Part shown: one piece after another, positions 23,542 to 36,537 of the stretch | Layout: each line of letters begins with the position of its first letter | How positions within the stretch are numbered: the stretch's first letter is position 1 | Assembly: GCA_025966315.1 (NCBI GenBank) | Contig: JAOPUZ010000071.1 | Coordinates: 100,748-164,747 of the forward strand | Source: Frankiales bacterium | GTDB taxonomy: Bacteria > Actinomycetota > Actinomycetes > Mycobacteriales > Jatrophihabitantaceae | Direction: 5' to 3' | Length of the DNA: 64,000 nt | Notes under the pieces: model-generated | The model's database searches: none | What the model was told of the DNA's origin: nothing | The model's input: the letters and a program-made list of their open reading frames with translations, nothing else | Position numbers and translations under genes: made by a program

Positions 23542-24551
23542 GTGAAGATCATCGCCGATACGCCCATTTGGGACGGTAGGCGCCTCGCCGTGTCCTTGAA
23601 TATCAGCATGACGCTGGACCATGCTCAAATCCATCCCCACGCCACGGTTGAGCTGCGGGTCGACGATCTCGACCAGCTGGACTTCGAGGACGATCTGGAT
23701 GACGACCCGGTATTGCTCGATGCGGCCGGGCAGCCGGTGCAAACCTGGCGCGAGGACTACCCGTACAACGAGCGAATGTCCCGCCGCGAGTACGAGCAGA
23801 GCAAGCGGGCACTTCAGATCGAACTGTTGAAGCTGCAGAACTGGGTTAAAGCCAGCGGCCAGAAAGTCGTCCTGATCTTCGAAGGCCGGGATGCCGCCGG
23901 CAAGGGCGGCACCATCAAACGCTTCACCGAGCATCTGAATCCCCGCGGAGCCCGCGTGGTCGCTCTGGAAAAGCCATCCGAGCGTGAACAGACGCAGTGG
24001 TACTTCCAGCGTTATGTCTCCCATCTGCCCGCGGACGGCGAGATCGTGTTGTTCGACCGGTCCTGGTACAACCGCGCCGGCGTCGAACGAGTCATGGAGT
24101 TCTGCACGCCGTCCCAGTACAGGGAGTTCATGCGCCAGGCGCCGGAATTCGAACGGATGCTGGTCCGCAGTGACATCCATCTGATCAACTCTGGTTCTCA
24201 GTTTCCCGAGCCGAACAGCGCACCCGGTTCGCGATCCGCCAGCTCGACCCCGTCCGGCAGTGGAAGCTGTCGCCGATGGATCTCGCCTCGCTCGACAAGT
24301 GGGACGCCTACACCGAGGCCAAGGAGTCGATGTTCTTCTACACCGACACCGCGGATGCTCTCTGGACGGTCCTGAAGAGCAACGACAAGCGGCGGGCCCG
24401 CATCGCCGCGCTCCGCCATGTGCTCAGCTCGATGGACTACGAGGGACGCAACGACGAGCTGGTCGGAATTCCGGATCCCGCCATTGTCGGGCCAGCCAGC
24501 CAGGTGTTCGAACGGGGCGAGCGGCCGGATCGACTGTTTCCGCGCCTCTAA
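23542..24551 (+). pseudogene. ppk2: Polyphosphate kinase 2, frameshifted
   Basis: GTG at 23542 with GGAGGA upstream. The first frame gives a sound PPK2: Walker [12 protein letters not shown] (about 114-123), lid region, and Walker [18 protein letters not shown]. After DIHLI (about residue 215, near 24186-24191) the frame turns to nonsense, while the next frame continues with [20 protein letters not shown] and runs through [19 protein letters not shown] to 24551. One missing base (AAGTTC expected, AACTC seen) explains it. Restored length would be 336 residues, normal for PPK2 enzymes that phosphorylate nucleotides with polyphosphate. Either a real recent mutation or a sequencing error. Confidence 0.88.
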
Positions 24552-24553
24552 CG

Positions 24554-24605
24554 CCGAATGTCCTACTCTGCCGTCGTCATAGCGTCGGGAGAGTAGGACA
24601 TTCGG
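24554..24605. terminator. Bidirectional terminator between ppk2 and DUF3566
   Basis: Perfect 16-bp inverted repeat CCGAATGTCCTACTCT (24554-24569) against 24590-24605 with a 20-nt loop, starting 3 bp after the ppk2 stop and ending 15 bp before the DUF3566 stop. Confidence 0.8.
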
Positions 24606-24620
24606 GGAGTGGAAGCCGGG

Positions 24621-25271
24621 CTACTCGCGTTCGCTCAGGGTCAGTTCGACGCCGCCGACCAGGTCGGCGCACAAGTTGTAGATCATCGAGCCGATGGTGG
24701 ACAACGCGATGAACAGGATGATGTTCACCGCTCCGATGATGATGGCGGCTCCGAAGACCAGTGAGCCGGTGACCACCTGCTTGGTGTTGTCATCGCCGGT
24801 AATCGTCTGGACGGCTTTGTTGACCTGATCCAGCGCCCCGGAAACGTCAAGGATCCCGTAAAGCACGCCGACCAGGATGAGCCATACGAAAAACAACGCT
24901 ATAGCCAGCACGCAAGAGAACTTGAACACTGAATACACATTGATGTGACTCAGCGTCAGGCGGGCCTTGCGGGGCTGCCGGCTGGCGCGATTCTGCTTGG
25001 CCGCCGACCGTCCCGAAGTGCCTCCACCGGACGAGGTCTGCGTGCCGTCCGGCCCGGTTGGGGAGCTGGTGTCCGGCCCGGCGGTTGTGACCGCACCGGC
25101 CGAGCCACCCGCGCCGTAGCTGTTGCGGCCGGCGTCGGGATCGTGCGAAGTGATCGGCTGGTCGGGCGTCCACACCGGAGGCTTGCTGGCCTTCACCGGT
25201 GGGAGAGTGCTCGTGTCCTGATCCTGAGGCACGCTTCTCCCTGTTGTCGTGGCCGGGTAGCTCTCGGTCAT
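24621..25271 (-). CDS. DUF3566 membrane protein
   Basis: 216 residues. Long disordered Pro/Ser/Gly-rich cytoplasmic N-terminus (about 1-95), then two membrane helices (VFKFSCVLAIALFFVWLILVGVLYGIL and VFGAAIIIGAVNIILFIALSTIGSMIYN) flanking an extracytoplasmic loop. The domain start RKARLTLSHINVYSVFKFS is the DUF3566 signature. Equivalent of Rv0007, always downstream of gyrA; only 6 bp separate it from the gyrA stop, so it is co-transcribed. Function unknown. Confidence 0.92.
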   Translation of the reverse strand: MTESYPATTTGRSVPQDQDTSTLPPVKASKPPVWTPDQPITSHDPDAGRNSYGAGGSAGAVTTAGPDTSSPTGPDGTQTSSGGGTSGRSAAKQNRASRQPRKARLTLSHINVYSVFKFSCVLAIALFFVWLILVGVLYGILDVSGALDQVNKAVQTITGDDNTKQVVTGSLVFGAAIIIGAVNIILFIALSTIGSMIYNLCADLVGGVELTLSERE

Positions 25272-25277
25272 GCTTAG

Positions 25278-28200
25278 CTACTCCTGCTCCTCGGGCGCTT
25301 CCGGCTCATCTGCGTTGCGGGCGATCGATACCAACGTGACACCCTCGGGCAGGTTCATCAGCCGGACACCCATCGTCTGGCGCTGGGCCTTACGCACCTC
25401 AGCAACCGACGTCCGGATGACTACGCCGTCGGACGTGATCGCATAAATCTCGTCCTCCGGGCGCACGCTCATCGCGCCGACCAATCCACCTCTCGTGGTG
25501 ACAATACGCGCCGTCAACACACCCTTGCCGCCTCGACCCTGTACCGGGTACTCGTCCACGGCCGTGCGCTTGGCGAACCCACCGTCCGTGGCGATGAGTA
25601 TTTGCATGTCGTCCTGCAGGACCTCCATGGCCAGCAACTCGTCCTCGCCGGAGAATCTCATGCCGATGACACCCGAGGTCGCCCGCCCCATCGGACGCAG
25701 CGTCTCGTCGTCGGCCTTGAAGCGAATGGACTGCGCGTGCTTGCTCACCAGCAGCAGATCGTCGTCGGCCGAGATCAAGGCCGCGTCGATGAGTTCGTCG
25801 TCCTCACGCAGATTGATTGCGACAATTCCGCCGGAACGGTTGGAGTCGAAGTCGGTGAGCTTGGTCTTCTTCACCAGGCCGGACTTGGTGGCCAGCACCA
25901 GGTAGGGCGCCACCTCGTAGTTCTTGATCGTGATGACCTCGGCGATCACCTCGTCCGGCTGGAAGGCCAGCAGGTTGGCCACATGCTGGCCGCGAGCGTT
26001 TCGGTTGGCCTCGGGCAATTCGTACGTCTTGGCCCGGTACACCCGACCCTTGTTGGTGAAGAACAGGATCCAGTCATGGGTGGAACACACGAAGAAGTGC
26101 GCGACCAGGTCCTCGGTGCGCAACGCCGCGCCCTGGACCCCTCGGCCGCCGCGACGCTGCGCGCGGTACAGATCAGTCTTCGTCCGCTTGGCGTAGCCGG
26201 TACGGGTGATCGTCACCACCACGTCCTCGGCCGCGATCAGGTCCTCCATGGACATGTCGCCGTCGTACGGGATCAGCCGGGTTCGGCGCTCGTTGCCGTA
26301 CTTGTCCACGATCTCGGTGAGTTCGTCGCGGATGATCGTCCGTTGCCGGGTCGGGTTGGCCAAGATGTCGTTGAGGTCGGCGATCCGGGCCTCGATCTCG
26401 TTGGCTTCTTCCTGGATCCGTAACCGCTCCAACGCGGCGAGCCGGCGCAATTGCAGGTCGAGGATCGCCACGGCCTGGATCTCATCGATGTCGAGCAGCG
26501 CCATCAGGCCGGAACGGGCCGCTTCCGCTGATTCTGAGTTCCGGATCAGGGCGATGACAGCATCCAGGGCGTCTAGCGCCTTGAGGTACGCGCGCAGGAT
26601 GTGCGCCCGCTCCTCTGCCTTGCGCAGCCGGTACTTGGTACGCCGGACGATGACCTCGACCTGGTGCGCCACGTAGTAGGACACCATCTGGTCCAGCCGC
26701 AGCGTGCGCGGAACTCCGTCGACGATCGACAGCATCGTCACGCCGAAGGTCGTCTGCAGCTGGGTGTGTTTGTACAAGTTGTTGAGAACGACCTTGGCCA
26801 CCGCGTCGCGGCGCAGCGTCACCACGATCCGCATACCGATCCGGTCCGAGGACTCGTCGTTGATGTCGGAGATGCCCGCGACCTTGCCGTCCTTGGCGAG
26901 TTGAGCGATGTTCTCGACCAGGTTGTCCGGGTTGACTTGGTACGGCAACTCGGTGACGACCAGGATGGTGCGACCCCGGCCGTCCTCCTCGACGGTTACC
27001 ACGGCCCGCATCCGGATGGAGCCGCGGCCGGTCCGGTAGGCGTCGGCGATGCCGTCACGTCCGACGATCAATGCCTTGGTCGGGAAATCCGGGCCCGGAA
27101 TGACCCGCATCAGCTCTTCCAGGAGTTCTTCCGGGGTTGCCTCCGGGTGATCCAGTGACCAGGTCACCCCGGCCGCGATCTCACGCAGGTTGTGCGGGGG
27201 CAGGTTCGTGGCCATCCCGACCGCGATCCCGCCGCCACCGTTGACGAGCAGGTTCGGGATCCGGGACGGCAGGACCACCGGCTCCTGGGAGCGGCCGTCG
27301 TAGTTCGGAATGAAGTCGACGGTCTCTTCATCGATGTCGCGCAACATCTCCATGGCCAGCGGCGAGAGCCGGGCCTCGGTGTTGTGGGACACGAAGCCGT
27401 TGGTAATGAAGGCGTGGTCGCCGGCCTCGACCCGCAGCGAGAACACGGGCTGGGTACCGGCTTCGCTCACCGACGTGACGGCCGCCAGCGAGAATTGCCG
27501 CGGGTCGCCGCCGTCATCAGGCAGGTGACGGGCCGAATCAGCCTGGTAATCCGCGGTGATGTCCGGAATCCGCGGCAGCACATTGGCCCAACTTTCGCGG
27601 TGCGCGCTGGCCCGCCGCAGCACCAGCACGTCCCGCGAAGTCAGCTCGCCGGCAAGTTTCCACATCAAGGTCGGGACGTCGTGCACCCGGCCGATGATCA
27701 GCAGCGGGTGGTTCGTGGTCGCGGTGACACTGGCCTCGCCCGCGGTGACCGTGATGACGGGATGCTCGCCCGAGTGATGGAAGGCCGAGACTCGGACCGG
27801 TACACCGTCGCGGCCGATCACCTTGAGGTCTACGTCGGTGGTGCTGTTGGGTTGGGCGTCGGGCACCAGGTCCGCGATCGGTACCGCGCCGTGCGGGGTA
27901 TCCACCAGCGTGTCGCCGGTGACGCAATAACGCATGGCGGCAGCGGGGTCATTGCCAGGTGAGCCGAAGTTGCCCTGCCCGTCGATCAGCGGCGCCCGCA
28001 TCGACCATGGTTGAGACAGTCGCACCAAGGTGTCATAGATCGACATGTCGCCGTGCGGGTGATAGTTGCCCATCACGTCCCCGACCACGCGCGAACACTT
28101 CACGTGCCCGCGGTCAGGCCGATAACCGCTGTCGTACATCGCGTACAGCACCCGGCGGTGCACCGGCTTGAGTCCATCCCGCACATCCGGTAGCGCGCGG

Positions 28201-28310
28201 GCCACGATGACACTCATCGCGTAGTCGAGGAAGCTGCGCTGCATCTCGAGCTGGATGTCGACCGGTTCGATGCGGTCGGTCTGCGGTGGTGGCGGTGGGG
28301 TTTCGGTCAT
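25278..28310 (-). CDS. gyrA: DNA gyrase subunit A interrupted by an intein
   Basis: 1010-residue precursor from ATG at 28310 (AAAGG 6 nt upstream; a TTG at 28331 is less likely). N-terminal breakage-reunion domain with [20 protein letters not shown]; the quinolone-resistance region reads [14 protein letters not shown] (the Mtb 90-94 stretch), so Ala90 is Ser here. The catalytic Tyr of AAMRY is residue 128 and is followed directly by the intein Cys; host sequence resumes at [14 protein letters not shown]-terminal beta-pinwheel contains the GyrA box [10 protein letters not shown]. After splicing the enzyme is 828 residues. It forms A2B2 with GyrB and introduces negative supercoils. Confidence 0.97.
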   Translation of the reverse strand: MTETPPPPPQTDRIEPVDIQLEMQRSFLDYAMSVIVARALPDVRDGLKPVHRRVLYAMYDSGYRPDRGHVKCSRVVGDVMGNYHPHGDMSIYDTLVRLSQPWSMRAPLIDGQGNFGSPGNDPAAAMRYCVTGDTLVDTPHGAVPIADLVPDAQPNSTTDVDLKVIGRDGVPVRVSAFHHSGEHPVITVTAGEASVTATTNHPLLIIGRVHDVPTLMWKLAGELTSRDVLVLRRASAHRESWANVLPRIPDITADYQADSARHLPDDGGDPRQFSLAAVTSVSEAGTQPVFSLRVEAGDHAFITNGFVSHNTEARLSPLAMEMLRDIDEETVDFIPNYDGRSQEPVVLPSRIPNLLVNGGGGIAVGMATNLPPHNLREIAAGVTWSLDHPEATPEELLEELMRVIPGPDFPTKALIVGRDGIADAYRTGRGSIRMRAVVTVEEDGRGRTILVVTELPYQVNPDNLVENIAQLAKDGKVAGISDINDESSDRIGMRIVVTLRRDAVAKVVLNNLYKHTQLQTTFGVTMLSIVDGVPRTLRLDQMVSYYVAHQVEVIVRRTKYRLRKAEERAHILRAYLKALDALDAVIALIRNSESAEAARSGLMALLDIDEIQAVAILDLQLRRLAALERLRIQEEANEIEARIADLNDILANPTRQRTIIRDELTEIVDKYGNERRTRLIPYDGDMSMEDLIAAEDVVVTITRTGYAKRTKTDLYRAQRRGGRGVQGAALRTEDLVAHFFVCSTHDWILFFTNKGRVYRAKTYELPEANRNARGQHVANLLAFQPDEVIAEVITIKNYEVAPYLVLATKSGLVKKTKLTDFDSNRSGGIVAINLREDDELIDAALISADDDLLLVSKHAQSIRFKADDETLRPMGRATSGVIGMRFSGEDELLAMEVLQDDMQILIATDGGFAKRTAVDEYPVQGRGGKGVLTARIVTTRGGLVGAMSVRPEDEIYAITSDGVVIRTSVAEVRKAQRQTMGVRLMNLPEGVTLVSIARNADEPEAPEEQE
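27381..27926 (-). other. GyrA mini-intein (182 aa) at the catalytic tyrosine
   Basis: Begins with Cys ([21 protein letters not shown], block A), block B with [10 protein letters not shown] (TxxH), and ends [16 protein letters not shown] followed by host Thr (blocks F and G). All splicing residues are present: Cys1, block-B His, penultimate His, C-terminal Asn, +1 Thr. No LAGLIDADG endonuclease domain; at 182 residues it is a mini-intein like the 198-residue M. xenopi GyrA intein and at the same insertion site. Confidence 0.96.
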
Positions 28311-28412
28311 GATGGCCTTTCTGTCGCTCAAAACTCAAAATCTGATCACGGACAGCCAGCAGCAACGCACGGTCACGCACGCCGCACTGGGCGGCGTGAC
28401 CGGACGCGGCAG

Positions 28413-30491
<2,079 letters not shown>

Positions 30492-30645
30492 CTATTCATC
30501 TTACGGGGTCAGCGGGCCTGAGTGCCGCTTTCAACACCGCTGAAAGGCGCAGAGAGCGACTTTCTGACGCGGCTCGACTCGGGATACGTGGCCTGACTTG
30601 ACGAATCGCGTCAGCGACTACTCAGACCGGCTGCGGCGACACCGC

Positions 30646-31335
30646 TCAGCCGTAGGTATCCCGGACGCCTCGACCTCGCGATGACCAGGGCCCATGCTTC
30701 CAATTCGGAGCGGTCGGCCCGGTGATCGTCAACCGCCGTACCAGGCCCGCAGGCAGCTCAGCCGAGATGCGAGCCAGAATCTGTGGCGCCATCAACCGCA
30801 ACTGGGTTGCCCACGCCGTCGATTCGGCCGAAATCTTCAGATCACCCTCGGTCAGCTGGATCGGGCGGCACCGGGCGGCTATGTGGCCACCGACGACCGA
30901 CTCCCACTGCGACATCAGCCGGGCCTCGGCAAGCGGTCCGACCCAACCAAGATCGGGCAGCGCCCCCCGGACGATCCGGCCGATCGGCTGTGGGTCGCGA
31001 TCGTCCGGTCGGGCGCCGCTGTAACTGACCGTGCCGTTCGACCGTCGCCGAGCTCGCCGCACTCGAGCGGCAGCATTCCGGCTGGTGGCGCCGCCTCCGC
31101 CAGCGGCAATTCCCCGCGCCGAGTGCAGGGCCCCGGCCGCGATATCCGAGGACGGCGCTGCGGCCCGTGCGTCGCGGTCGGCCGGATCGATCAAGCCATC
31201 CAGTTCGGGGCGGTCGTCCTCGTCAGTCAGCTCGTCCGGGGTCTCGTCGTCTGTGGACAAGTCATCAGTAACTGGGGATATCAGCTCGCTATTCATCCCA
31301 TAGCGGGCATCTCTGCTGTGGATATCATCCGACAC
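30646..31335 (-). CDS. dciA: DUF721/DciA-like protein
   Basis: 229 residues. GTG at 31335 overlaps the recF stop by 11 nt, so it is coupled to recF. N-terminal ~110 residues are acidic and low-complexity; the C-terminal part ([47 protein letters not shown]) is the DUF721 KH-like fold of DciA, which loads or regulates the DnaB helicase in bacteria without DnaC. The same place and family as Rv0004. Actinobacterial members have this N-terminal extension. Confidence 0.92.
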   Translation of the reverse strand: MSDDIHSRDARYGMNSELISPVTDDLSTDDETPDELTDEDDRPELDGLIDPADRDARAAAPSSDIAAGALHSARGIAAGGGGATSRNAAARVRRARRRSNGTVSYSGARPDDRDPQPIGRIVRGALPDLGWVGPLAEARLMSQWESVVGGHIAARCRPIQLTEGDLKISAESTAWATQLRLMAPQILARISAELPAGLVRRLTITGPTAPNWKHGPWSSRGRGVRDTYG

Positions 31336-32467
31336 GATTGACCTTGCCCCCCGCCACTTCGTAGCGCGCACCAGCTAGGCCCACGGGGACATCATCCAGT
31401 ACCGCGGCGCTGATCAGCACCTGTTCGGCCTTGGCGGCGAATAACGCGAGCTGCTCGCGCCGGCGAACGTCCAGTTCGGCGAAGACATCATCCAGGATCA
31501 GCACCGGCTGGCTGAACTCGGCCGTGAACAGCTCGAAGGTGGCCAGCCGCAGTGACAACGCCGCCGACCAGCCCTCTCCGTGACTGGCGTAGCCGCGGAT
31601 CGGCAGGTCGTTGAGCTGCAGCTCCAGGTCGTCACGATGCGGGCCGACCAACGTCACCCCGCGCTCGATCTCCTGGGTCCGCACCCTCGCCAACTCCGCC
31701 AGCAGCGCCTCGGACAGGGCCGGAATCGACGGGAGGTCACCGGCTTCGACCGACGATGCCTCGACGACGGAACTGGCGTAGTGCAACCCGAGTGCTCCGC
31801 TGGACGGGGCCAGACCGGCGTAGGCGACTTGGGCGTACGGGCGCAGATCGCGCACCAGTTCCAACCGAGCCCGCAACAGCTGGGCGCCGTGCTCGGCCAG
31901 GTGGCCATCCCACACGTCGAGGGTGCGCAGGTCCCCGTTGCCACCGGCCCGCCGCGCGACGCCGGCCGTCTTGAGGAGCGCGGCCCGTTGCTTGAGCACC
32001 CGTTCGTAGTCCGACCGGACGCCGGCCATCCGCGGTGACCGCTGCACGAGCACGTCGTCGAGGAATCGGCGTCGCTCGGACGGATCGCCCCGCACGATGG
32101 CCAGGTCCTCCGGTGCGAACAGCACCGAACGCAGGCCCCCGAGGATGTCGCGGGCCCGAGGCACCGGCGAGCGGTTGAGCTTGGCCCGGTTGGCCTTACC
32201 GGCCGTGATGGCAACTTCGAGGACCAGCTGCCGGCCGTCCGCCACCACCGCGGCCTGCACGATGGCCTGTTCGGCTCCTGACCGGATGAGCGGGGCGTCC
32301 GTGGCGACCCGATGACTGCTCAGCGTCGCGAGATAGCCGATGGCTTCCAGCAGATTCGTCTTACCCTGCCCGTTCGCACCGATCAGCACGCTCGCCCCCG
32401 GTTCGAACGCCAGGTCCGCCCGCGTCCAACTTCGGAAGTCGGCGACACTCAGATGCTCGACGTACAT
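31325..32467 (-). CDS. recF: DNA replication and repair protein RecF
   Basis: 380 residues. Walker [17 protein letters not shown] (30-37 region), an arm with [35 protein letters not shown], and the ABC signature plus Walker [20 protein letters not shown] near the end. RecF loads RecA at gaps with RecO and RecR. It lies 50 bp after dnaN and overlaps dciA. No gnd gene is inserted between dnaN and recF, unlike Streptomyces. Confidence 0.96.
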   Translation of the reverse strand: MYVEHLSVADFRSWTRADLAFEPGASVLIGANGQGKTNLLEAIGYLATLSSHRVATDAPLIRSGAEQAIVQAAVVADGRQLVLEVAITAGKANRAKLNRSPVPRARDILGGLRSVLFAPEDLAIVRGDPSERRRFLDDVLVQRSPRMAGVRSDYERVLKQRAALLKTAGVARRAGGNGDLRTLDVWDGHLAEHGAQLLRARLELVRDLRPYAQVAYAGLAPSSGALGLHYASSVVEASSVEAGDLPSIPALSEALLAELARVRTQEIERGVTLVGPHRDDLELQLNDLPIRGYASHGEGWSAALSLRLATFELFTAEFSQPVLILDDVFAELDVRRREQLALFAAKAEQVLISAAVLDDVPVGLAGARYEVAGGKVNRVG

Positions 32468-32517
32468 GGCATCCCGCCGCGTCCCTGCTCGTCGCCTCGT
32501 GCCGTTGGTGTGATCGC

Positions 32518-33645
32518 TCAGCCAGGCAGCCGGACCGGCATAATCAGGTAGGTGTAGTCGGTTTCTTTGGCCGCCGCAACGGCCGGACGGATAACGGCGG
32601 GCTTGGTCGGGGTGGTGAACATCAGGCGCGCAATTGGATCCTCGATCGCATTCAGCCCCTCGAGCAGGAACGCCGGGTTGAACGCGGTAGTGATGTCATC
32701 ACCCTCGAACTGGACTTCCAGGCTCTCTTCGGCGCGGCCCTCGTCGTCGCCACCGGCCGTCAGCGTGAGGGTCCCGTCGGAAAAGTCCAGTCGAACCGGA
32801 TTGCCCCGATCGGCGACTAAGGCCACCCGCTTGACGGCCTCGCTGAGCGTAGCGACGTTAACCTCGGCCGTGACGGCGAAGTCAGTCGGAAGCAACGTCC
32901 GATAGGGCGGGAACTGCGCGTCGAGCAACCGGGTGGTGGTTCGACGGCCGGTCCCCGAGAATCCGATGATGCCCTCGCCGCTGCCAGAGGTCGACAACGA
33001 AATCGTCAGCTCGGAATCACCGGTGAGACTGCGCGCCGCGTCGGACAAGGTCCGCGCCGGCACCAGAACCTGAGCATCGGCCGACGTCGCGTTGGCCGGA
33101 TTCCAGGTCAGCTCCCGGACGGCGAGCCGATAACGATCCGTCGCGGCCAAGGTGACCCGGTCGCCGTCGATTTCCAGCCGGACGCCGGTGAGCATCGGCA
33201 AGGTGTCGTCCTTGCCAGCGGCCACCGCGACCTGGGATACCGCTCGGGCGAACACCGAGCTCGACACGGTGCCGGCCGTGGTCGGCATGTCCGGCAGCCG
33301 GGGGTAGTCCTCGTCTGGCATCGTCGGCAACGTGAAGCGCGAACTACCGCAGCTGATGGTCACCCGCGTTCCGTCGGCCGCGAACTCGATCGGATGGGCG
33401 GGCAGCGCTTTGGTGATCTCGGCGAGCAACCGACCGGAGACCAGGGCGCGGCCGGTAACTCCGGCCGTGACCTCCAGCGCTGCCTGCGTGGAAACCTCGT
33501 AATCGAAGCCTGAGACGGTGAGGCTGTCGTCGTTCACATCGAGCAGTAGCCCGGCGAGAACCGGGGCCGCAGGGCGTGCCGGCAGGCTGCGCGCAGACCA
33601 GGCGACGGCGTCGGCCAGCGCGTCGCGCTCGATCCGGAACTTCAT
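32518..33645 (-). CDS. dnaN: DNA polymerase III beta subunit (sliding clamp)
   Basis: 375 residues. ATG at 33645 with AGGAGG 4 nt upstream fixes the start ([16 protein letters not shown]). Three clamp domains; conserved [20 protein letters not shown] and the C-terminal [10 protein letters not shown], which forms the partner-binding pocket. It encircles DNA as a dimer and tethers the replicase. Downstream of dnaA and across an intergenic region with several DnaA boxes. Confidence 0.97.
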   Translation of the reverse strand: MKFRIERDALADAVAWSARSLPARPAAPVLAGLLLDVNDDSLTVSGFDYEVSTQAALEVTAGVTGRALVSGRLLAEITKALPAHPIEFAADGTRVTISCGSSRFTLPTMPDEDYPRLPDMPTTAGTVSSSVFARAVSQVAVAAGKDDTLPMLTGVRLEIDGDRVTLAATDRYRLAVRELTWNPANATSADAQVLVPARTLSDAARSLTGDSELTISLSTSGSGEGIIGFSGTGRRTTTRLLDAQFPPYRTLLPTDFAVTAEVNVATLSEAVKRVALVADRGNPVRLDFSDGTLTLTAGGDDEGRAEESLEVQFEGDDITTAFNPAFLLEGLNAIEDPIARLMFTTPTKPAVIRPAVAAAKETDYTYLIMPVRLPG

Positions 33646-33956
33646 TGGGCCTCCTGGTGTGCGGTTCGCGGGAAGACCATCATGCCGTTGTGGCCCGTCC
33701 ACATTTTCCACGGCTCCTGTTTTGAGTTCTTGTCATTCATTCATAGCTAACTGTCATCGTCGTAATAAGGGCTGTGGATTCTGTGGATAACCCGTTCAAA
33801 GCCTGGCTATACCGGCTGCTTGCCTGTGGACGGTGCTGTCGATGATCGCGTCCGAACGTGGCCGGCCGGTGGACGACGGGTAACGCTGCATGCTCGTCCA
33901 CAGGAATCGAGCCAGTTATCCACATGCTCGCCCACATTCTGGGGATAGCTCGGCGG
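33646..33956. other. oriC: oriC, dnaA-dnaN intergenic part with DnaA boxes
   Basis: About 310 bp with two perfect DnaA boxes in opposite orientation (TGTGGATAA at 33782-33790 and TTATCCACA at 33916-33924) and near matches TGTGGATTC (33773-33781), TGTGGACGG (33825-33833) and TCGTCCACA (33894-33902). In actinobacteria the functional origin is in this gap, often with a contribution from the other side of dnaA. The dnaN promoter must also lie here. Confidence 0.88.
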
Positions 33957-35429
33957 TCAGGAGCGGGCACGGGTTCGGATCCGGCTGGTCAGCTCGGTGA
34001 TCTGGTTATAGACGTTTCGGCGCTCGGTCATCAAGGATCTGATCTTGCGCTCGGCGTGCATGACCGTGGTGTGGTCGCGGCCACCGAAGGTCTGGCCGAT
34101 TTTGGGTAGCGACAGCTCGGTCAGCTCGCGACAGAGGTACATGGCGATCTGACGGGCCGTGACGAGCACCCGAGTACGCGAGCCACCAGTCAGATCGTCA
34201 ATGGACACTCCGAAGTACTCCGCGGTCACAGCCATGATCGTGGCCGCGGTGATCTCTGGCCGGTCGGACTCGGAGATGAGGTCCTTGAGCACGATCTCGG
34301 CCAGCTTGAGGTCGATGTCCTGCCTGTTCAGGCTGCCGAAGGCGACAACGCGGATGAGCGCGCCCTCGAGCTCCCGGATATTGCTCTGAATCTTGGACGC
34401 AATGAACTCCATGACGCCGGGCTGCAGGGTCATGCCGTCCTTGGCCGCCTTCTTTCGCAGAATCGCGATGCGCAGTTCGAGGTCGGGCGCCTGCACGTCG
34501 GTGATCAACCCGGATTTGAAGCGAGTGACCAGCCGGTTCTGCAACCCCGACAGCTGCTCCGGCTTTCGGTCGCAAGAGATGACGATCTGCTTGTTGGCCA
34601 GTTGCAGGGTGTTGAACGTGTGGAAGAAGGCTTCTTGCGTTTGCTCGGCTCGTTCCAGGAACTGGATGTCGTCGATCAGCAGCAGGTCGACGTCGCGGTA
34701 ACGGCGTTGGAAGGACTGGACGTCGTTGACCCGGACGGAGTTGATGAAGTCGTTGGTGAATTCCTCGCTGGATACGTAGCGAACGCGCATGGTCGGCTCG
34801 AGGCGGCGACCATAGTTGCCGATGGCGTGCAGCAGATGGGTCTTGCCGAGTCCGGAATCGCCGTAGATGAACAGGGGGTTGTAGGCACGGGCGGGCGCTT
34901 CAGCCACGGCCACTGCGGCGGCGTGGGCAAAGCGGTTGGACGATCCGGGGACGAAGGTTTCGAAGCTGTACTTCGGATTGAGGCGCGCCTCGTGGTCGAA
35001 ACGTCCGGAGGGCGGCTCGGCATCATGCAGCGTGCCGCCGAACAACGGCCGGTTCGAGGCGGTGTCGTCGGTGAACCGGTCGTAGGCGTCGAGGTCGCTG
35101 TCGTCGAGGGCGTCATCGAATGGGTCGGGCGGCAATTCGGTCGTGGCCGTTCGTTCGGTTGCGGAGTCACTGGTCTGGATGGTCACGGCCACGCTTATCT
35201 CGCGTCCCAGCGCCTCAGTCAAAGCAGCCGTGATGAGGCCGCGCAGGTTGTTCTCGAGGTAGTCCTTGGCGTACGTATTCGGCGCGGCCAGCAGCGCGGT
35301 GTCTTCCAGCAGGCCGACCGGGCGAGTCAAGCTCAGCCAGGCTCGTTGGTGCGGACGTACCGACGGATCATCGAGTTGCGTGATTGCGCGGTTCCATACC
35401 TCGGCGAGATCGGCGAGTTCGTCCGGCAC
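33957..35429 (-). CDS. dnaA: Chromosomal replication initiator DnaA
   Basis: 490 residues from GTG at 35429. Domain I about 1-85, an acidic linker (domain II, about 86-150), AAA+ domain beginning [22 protein letters not shown] with Walker [12 protein letters not shown] (about 190-200) and Walker [13 protein letters not shown]. Domain IV holds the DnaA-box signature [16 protein letters not shown]. It binds the boxes on both sides of the gene and opens the origin. The overlapping boxes imply autoregulation. Confidence 0.97.
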   Translation of the reverse strand: MPDELADLAEVWNRAITQLDDPSVRPHQRAWLSLTRPVGLLEDTALLAAPNTYAKDYLENNLRGLITAALTEALGREISVAVTIQTSDSATERTATTELPPDPFDDALDDSDLDAYDRFTDDTASNRPLFGGTLHDAEPPSGRFDHEARLNPKYSFETFVPGSSNRFAHAAAVAVAEAPARAYNPLFIYGDSGLGKTHLLHAIGNYGRRLEPTMRVRYVSSEEFTNDFINSVRVNDVQSFQRRYRDVDLLLIDDIQFLERAEQTQEAFFHTFNTLQLANKQIVISCDRKPEQLSGLQNRLVTRFKSGLITDVQAPDLELRIAILRKKAAKDGMTLQPGVMEFIASKIQSNIRELEGALIRVVAFGSLNRQDIDLKLAEIVLKDLISESDRPEITAATIMAVTAEYFGVSIDDLTGGSRTRVLVTARQIAMYLCRELTELSLPKIGQTFGGRDHTTVMHAERKIRSLMTERRNVYNQITELTSRIRTRARS

Positions 35430-36012
35430 TGGTGCCCCACTCCCTCGCTAGATGTCCAACTTCTCGGCCTGGCGAGGAGACCGGACGTGCGCCGGATCCG
35501 CCGTCATCGCCGCCGTAAACCGTTCGTACCGCGGTGTCGTCAGCCGGCCAGTTACGGATTGATCCACACCTTTATCCACAACATGTGGAGAGCCGAGTAA
35601 ACCGCACAGCTGGAGTGGCTGCGCTACCGGGGAGGTGTGTTCTCAACATCCTTAACTGTTGTTCCTTCGAGGCGACAACCTAACAGCGCAGCGCCAAAAG
35701 TCACAATCCCAAAACGGACAGTTTCTTGCCGGGGCAGGAGGTCGTCGGCGTGTCGCGCCGGTGAGACATTCCACCCGCGCTACGTTCGCAGATTCGGTCA
35801 GCTGGCGCTCCCGCTGGTTTGACCTCGAGGCAGGTTCATCCGTACCGTTGTGTCCTTGTGTGCCATCGAATTCGGTCGGGCTCTGTAGTTGCCGCCCGGC
35901 TCAACGGGACGCGCATTGCCTGTGCTGTGAGACCCCGGCGTACCACGCCACCGGTGAGTCGCTCGATTCGTGCGAACGCACCGACCATGACCCGAAATGA
36001 TGGAGCGACACC
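35430..36012. other. oriC: oriC region, dnaA-rpmH intergenic
   Basis: About 580 bp with no convincing gene. A DnaA-box cluster lies at 35560-35592: TGATCCACA (35560-35568), the perfect TTATCCACA (35572-35580) and TGTGGAGAG (35584-35592, reverse orientation). A relatively AT-rich patch follows at about 35640-35730 and may be the unwinding element. The divergent promoters of dnaA and rpmH also sit here. Confidence 0.75.
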
Positions 36013-36150
36013 GTGAGCAAGCGGACCTTTCAGCCGAACAATCGACGCCGGGCCAAGACCCACGGTTTCCGGCTTCGCATGCGCACGCGCGCGGGTCGCG
36101 CGATCCTGTCGGCGCGGCGTCGCAAGAGCCGTACCGAACTGTCGGCCTGA
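36013..36150 (+). CDS. rpmH: 50S ribosomal protein L34
   Basis: 45 residues from GTG at 36013 (GGAG 8 nt upstream). [44 protein letters not shown] is canonical L34, extremely basic. It starts the rpmH-rnpA-yidD-yidC-jag-rsmG run pointing away from dnaA, an arrangement kept across bacteria. rnpA follows after 18 bp. Confidence 0.97.
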   Translation: MSKRTFQPNNRRRAKTHGFRLRMRTRAGRAILSARRRKSRTELSA

Positions 36151-36168
36151 GTTCTGCGCCTAGCTCCA

Positions 36169-36537
36169 GTGTTGCCTGCCCCGTATCGACTCCGTGACGC
36201 CGCCGATTTCACGGCGGTGACGCGGCGAGGGCGGCGGGCTCGTTCGGGCTCGGTGATGATGTACCTGCTCGATCCGACGATGGACGCGGCGAACCCTGCT
36301 TCGTCTGGATCCGTTGCACGGATTGGGCTTGTGGTCGGAAAGTCGGTCGGAGGAAGCGTGGTTCGTCATCGGGTATCGCGACGGCTGCGGGCTCAGTTGG
36401 CGGCTCGTGTCGATCGGCTCCCAGACGGCGGCAGGCTCGTCGTTCGCGCATTGCCCGAATCGGCTACCGCAAACTCATTGTCGTTGGCCGTCGACCTGGA
36501 CCGTGGGTTCCGGCGGCTCGGGCTGGGCCAGCGATGA
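36169..36537 (+). CDS. rnpA: Ribonuclease P protein component
   Basis: 122 residues from GTG at 36169. The RNP motif is clear: [26 protein letters not shown], with the N-terminal [25 protein letters not shown]. It binds RNase P RNA and helps process the 5' ends of tRNA precursors. Stop overlaps yidD by 4 nt (ATGA). Confidence 0.95.
   Translation: MLPAPYRLRDAADFTAVTRRGRRARSGSVMMYLLDPTMDAANPASSGSVARIGLVVGKSVGGSVVRHRVSRRLRAQLAARVDRLPDGGRLVVRALPESATANSLSLAVDLDRGFRRLGLGQR

Noticed and set aside
27381..27926. Possible homing endonuclease inside the GyrA intein
   Set aside because: The segment between blocks B and F is about 75 residues with no LAGLIDADG-like motif; too short for an endonuclease.
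28311..28331. TTG start for gyrA giving seven more residues
   Set aside because: ATG at 28310 has AAAGG at the right distance and matches the usual GyrA N-terminus.
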